A DNA stretch of 7,563 nucleotides from Pseudomonadota bacterium (GTDB lineage Bacteria > Pseudomonadota > Gammaproteobacteria > Burkholderiales > Burkholderiaceae_C): the NCBI GenBank assembly GCA_030918015.1, contig JAUPTP010000094.1, forward strand, positions 1 to 7,563. The letters are read 5' to 3'. The translations under genes and the position numbers were made by a program. The stretch's first letter is position 1. The number at the start of each line of letters is the position of its first letter. Positions 5,933 to 7,563 of the stretch are shown here, one piece after another. Below the pieces are notes generated by a model that saw nothing but the letters and a program-made list of their open reading frames with translations, was not told the origin of the DNA and did no database searches.

Positions 5933-7327
5933 TCAATGCGCCGCGGCCTGCACCTCCGCCTCGGGCATCACCTTGCGCAGCGCCGCCATGAAGTCATGCT
6001 GGATGCGCTCCAGCGCCTCGGGCGTGTGACCCTCGAACCGCAGCACCAGCACCGGCGTGGTATTCGAGGCGCGGATCAGGCCGAAACCGTCCGGATAGTC
6101 GCCGCGCAGACCGTCGATGGTACCGATTTCGGCGCCGGGAAAGTCGGCCTGCGCCACCAGTTGCGCCACCACCTCATGCGGGTTGCCCGCCGGCACCGGC
6201 ACGTTGAGCTCCGGCGTGGAGTAGCTGGTCGGCAGCGCGTTGAGCACCGCGCTCGGGTCCGCATGGCGCGACAGGATCTCCAGCAGGCGCGCGGCGGTGT
6301 ACATCGCGTCGTCGAAGCCGTACCAGCGCTCGCCGAAGAAGATGTGGCCGCTCATCTCGCCGGCGATCGGCGCGCCCGTCTCCTTCAGCTTGGCCTTGAC
6401 CAGCGAGTGGCCGGTCTTCCACATCAGCGGCACGCCGCCGGCCTCGCGGATCGCCTGCGGCAGGCGCTGCGAGCACTTCACGTCATAGATGACCGTCGCC
6501 CCGGGATGACGCGACAGAATGTCCTGCGCGTAGAGCATGATCTGCCGGTCCGGGAAGATGTTCTGGCCGTCGGCGGTGATCAGGCCCAGGCGGTCGCCGT
6601 CGCCGTCGAAGGCCAGGCCCAGGTCGGCCTCGGTCGCGCGCACCACCTTGATCAGGTCGGCCAGGTTCTCCGGCTTGGACGGATCGGGATGGTGGTTGGG
6701 AAAGTCGCCGTCGACGCGGCTGTACAGGTCGATGACCTCGCAGCCCATCGCCTTCAGGATGCCCGGCGCCGAGGCACCCGGAATGCCGTTGCCCGAATCG
6801 ACGACGATCTTCAGCGGCCGGCTGATGCTGCAGTCGCCCAGGATGCGGGCGGTGTATTCGGGCAGGATGTCCAGCGCCGCGATCGTGCCCGGCTGCGCGG
6901 CCAGCGTGCAGTTCTCGGCCTCCATGCGCTGGCGCAGGCGCTGGATCGACTCGCCATGGATCGCCACGCCGCCGAGCACCATCTTGAAGCCGTTGTAGTC
7001 CTTCGGATTGTGGCTGCCGGTGACCTGGATGCCGCTGCGGCAGCCGATCTCGCCGCGGGTGGCGGCGACGTAGTACAGCATCGGCGTGGTGACCGCGCCC
7101 AGGTCGATCACGTCCAGGCCGGTCGCCGCCAGGCCGCGCATCAGCGCCGCGCTCAGCGACGGCCCCGACAACCGGCCATCACGGCCGACCGCGACCGCTG
7201 TCTCGCCCAGCGCGAGCGCCTCGCTCCCGAAGGCACGCCCCAGATGCTCGGCAAACTGCTCGTCCAGCGCCTGGCCGACGATGCCGCGGATGTCATAGGC
7301 CTTGAAGGCGGAAGCGGTGACTTGCAT
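5933..7327 (-). CDS. algC: AlgC-type phosphomannomutase/phosphoglucomutase
   Basis: A 464-residue enzyme, essentially the length of P. aeruginosa AlgC (463), interconverting hexose 6- and 1-phosphates through a phosphoserine intermediate. It supplies mannose-1-P for GDP-mannose and glucose-1-P for UDP- or dTDP-sugars. All four active-site elements are intact: AYDIRG (10-15), the phosphoserine loop TGSHNPKDYNG (103-113) with S105, the Mg-binding loop DGDGDR (241-246), the sugar-specificity loop GEMSGH (323-328), and the phosphate-binding loop RASNTTP (419-425). Domain order I-IV is complete. ATG 7327 starts at MQVTASAFKAYDIRG, as expected for the family; an upstream in-frame TTG (7354) adds an unlikely hydrophobic tail. 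No clear Shine-Dalgarno is visible, only a pyrimidine-rich stretch. It leads the minus-strand run with waaC (36-nt gap) and waaA. The symbol manB is also used; mannose or glucose preference cannot be read from sequence. Confidence 0.95.
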   Translation of the reverse strand: MQVTASAFKAYDIRGIVGQALDEQFAEHLGRAFGSEALALGETAVAVGRDGRLSGPSLSAALMRGLAATGLDVIDLGAVTTPMLYYVAATRGEIGCRSGIQVTGSHNPKDYNGFKMVLGGVAIHGESIQRLRQRMEAENCTLAAQPGTIAALDILPEYTARILGDCSISRPLKIVVDSGNGIPGASAPGILKAMGCEVIDLYSRVDGDFPNHHPDPSKPENLADLIKVVRATEADLGLAFDGDGDRLGLITADGQNIFPDRQIMLYAQDILSRHPGATVIYDVKCSQRLPQAIREAGGVPLMWKTGHSLVKAKLKETGAPIAGEMSGHIFFGERWYGFDDAMYTAARLLEILSRHADPSAVLNALPTSYSTPELNVPVPAGNPHEVVAQLVAQADFPGAEIGTIDGLRGDYPDGFGLIRASNTTPVLVLRFEGHTPEALERIQHDFMAALRKVMPEAEVQAAAH

Positions 7328-7369
7328 GAAGAAGAGAAGGCTCGCAGCCAGCAATGAATGAAGAATTCG

Positions 7370-7398
7370 ATTGTAGGCAGGCCGCTGCGCCCGGAAAA
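7370..7398 (-). promoter_or_regulatory. probable promoter of the phosphomutase-waaC-waaA run
   Basis: On the minus strand, TACAAT (7375-7370; five of six) is a good -10. A weak -35-like TTTTCC (7398-7393) lies 17 bp upstream and falls inside the T-tract of the tRNA terminator. Transcription would start near 7363, giving a leader of about 36 nt. It is the only promoter-like signal between the terminator and the ATG at 7327. Confidence 0.5.
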
Positions 7399-7429
7399 AG
7401 AAAAAGCCTGCTCACACGGTGAGCAGGCT
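7395..7429 (-). terminator. intrinsic terminator of tRNA-Asp
   Basis: Read on the minus strand, AGCCTGCTCAC pairs with GTGAGCAGGCT, a perfect 11-bp stem (7429-7419 with 7415-7405) around a 3-nt loop, followed by TTTTTCTTTTT (7405-7395). It begins 11 nt after the encoded CCA of the tRNA and ends before the phosphomutase promoter, so it insulates the two units. The plus strand has no comparable T-run, so it works mainly in one direction. Confidence 0.93.
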
Positions 7430-7439
7430 CTTGAATCTT

Positions 7440-7516
7440 TGGCGGAGTGGACGGGACTCGAACCCGCGACCCCCGGCGTGACAGGCCGGTATTCTAACCA
7501 ACTGAACTACCACTCC
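7440..7516 (-). tRNA. tRNA-Asp(GTC): tRNA-Asp (anticodon GTC), CCA encoded
   Basis: A 77-nt cloverleaf on the minus strand. The acceptor GGAGTGG (7516-7510) pairs with CCACTCC (7450-7444), the discriminator is G (7443), and CCA is encoded (7442-7440). The D arm reads GTTC...GAAT. The anticodon stem CCGGC/GCCGG holds loop CTGTCAC with anticodon GTC at 7482-7480, reading GAC/GAU. The T arm is GCGGG-TTCGAGT-CCCGT. Sequence and discriminator match E. coli tRNA-Asp closely. No clear promoter lies in the 47 bases upstream (7517-7563), so it may be processed from a longer transcript, perhaps with another tRNA beyond the window. Confidence 0.97.
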
Positions 7517-7563
7517 GCGTTGGCCCTTGACTTCAGGCATGGCCTCAAGCGTCATGGAAACTT

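Noticed and set aside
7328..7354. TTG start at 7354 extending the phosphomutase
   Set aside because: It adds a hydrophobic MLAASLLFF tail to a cytoplasmic enzyme and has no ribosome site; ATG 7327 gives the AlgC-like length.
4391..7357. 988-codon open frame on the plus strand
   Set aside because: It lies antisense to three recognisable, fully motif-bearing genes (mutase, waaC, waaA). Its product is low-complexity Arg/Ala/His/Gln-rich, typical of the shadow frame of GC-rich genes. No ribosome site or family likeness.
7442..7518. Alternative tRNA register with acceptor GCGGAGT/ACTCCGC
   Set aside because: It also pairs, but leaves a C discriminator and breaks the encoded CCA; aligning with E. 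coli tRNA-Asp puts the acceptor at GGAGTGG with G discriminator and CCA.
7519..7550. Imperfect inverted repeat (CTTGAGGC...GCC...TCAAG) upstream of the tRNA
   Set aside because: Needs a 5-nt bulge and has no T-tract; not distinguishable from chance.

Overview
The window is GC-rich (roughly 70%) chromosomal DNA that looks like a betaproteobacterium of the order Burkholderiales. This rests on codon use, protein style, a tRNA-Asp with encoded CCA, and the grouping of a PIMT-like methyltransferase, a rhodanese, TolC, WaaA, WaaC and an AlgC-type sugar phosphomutase. That placement is inference from protein character and remembered gene order, not from a search. I saw no mobile element, CRISPR array, phage gene or clear sign of recent transfer.

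Layout, left to right. (1) At 1-283, minus strand, lies the 5' part of a DUF1439 (YceB-like) lipoprotein gene that runs off the left edge. (2) At 284-360 is a compact control region: a near-consensus sigma70-type promoter facing right, a possible promoter facing left, and between them a perfect 14-bp palindrome that looks like the operator of the adjacent TetR-family regulator (361-1035). (3) At 1162-3544, plus strand, is a three-gene run: a PIMT-like methyltransferase, a single-domain rhodanese and a TolC-family outer membrane protein. The gaps are 12 and 25 nt, so they are probably one operon. (4) From 7327 down to 3516, minus strand, is a second run: an AlgC-type phosphomannomutase/phosphoglucomutase, then waaC (heptosyltransferase I), then waaA (Kdo transferase). 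waaC and waaA overlap by 4 nt, and waaA overlaps the 3' end of tolC by 29 bp tail to tail. (5) At 7440-7516, minus strand, is tRNA-Asp(GTC), followed at 7395-7429 by a textbook intrinsic terminator that abuts the probable promoter of the phosphomutase gene. The last 47 bases (7517-7563), upstream of the tRNA, hold nothing I can assign; they may be a spacer from another tRNA gene or the end of a leader.

The theme is the cell envelope. WaaA and WaaC build the Kdo-heptose inner core of lipopolysaccharide. The phosphomutase makes sugar-1-phosphates that feed nucleotide-sugar and polysaccharide synthesis. TolC forms an outer-membrane export duct, and the DUF1439 protein is a predicted lipoprotein. 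The TetR regulator probably controls itself and may control the divergent lipoprotein gene; control of the tolC operon is possible, but no second copy of its palindrome is visible there.

I found no convincing undescribed system. The points most worth checking are the PIMT-like enzyme that lacks the family's active-site serine motif, and the face-to-face promoters meeting on the TetR palindrome.
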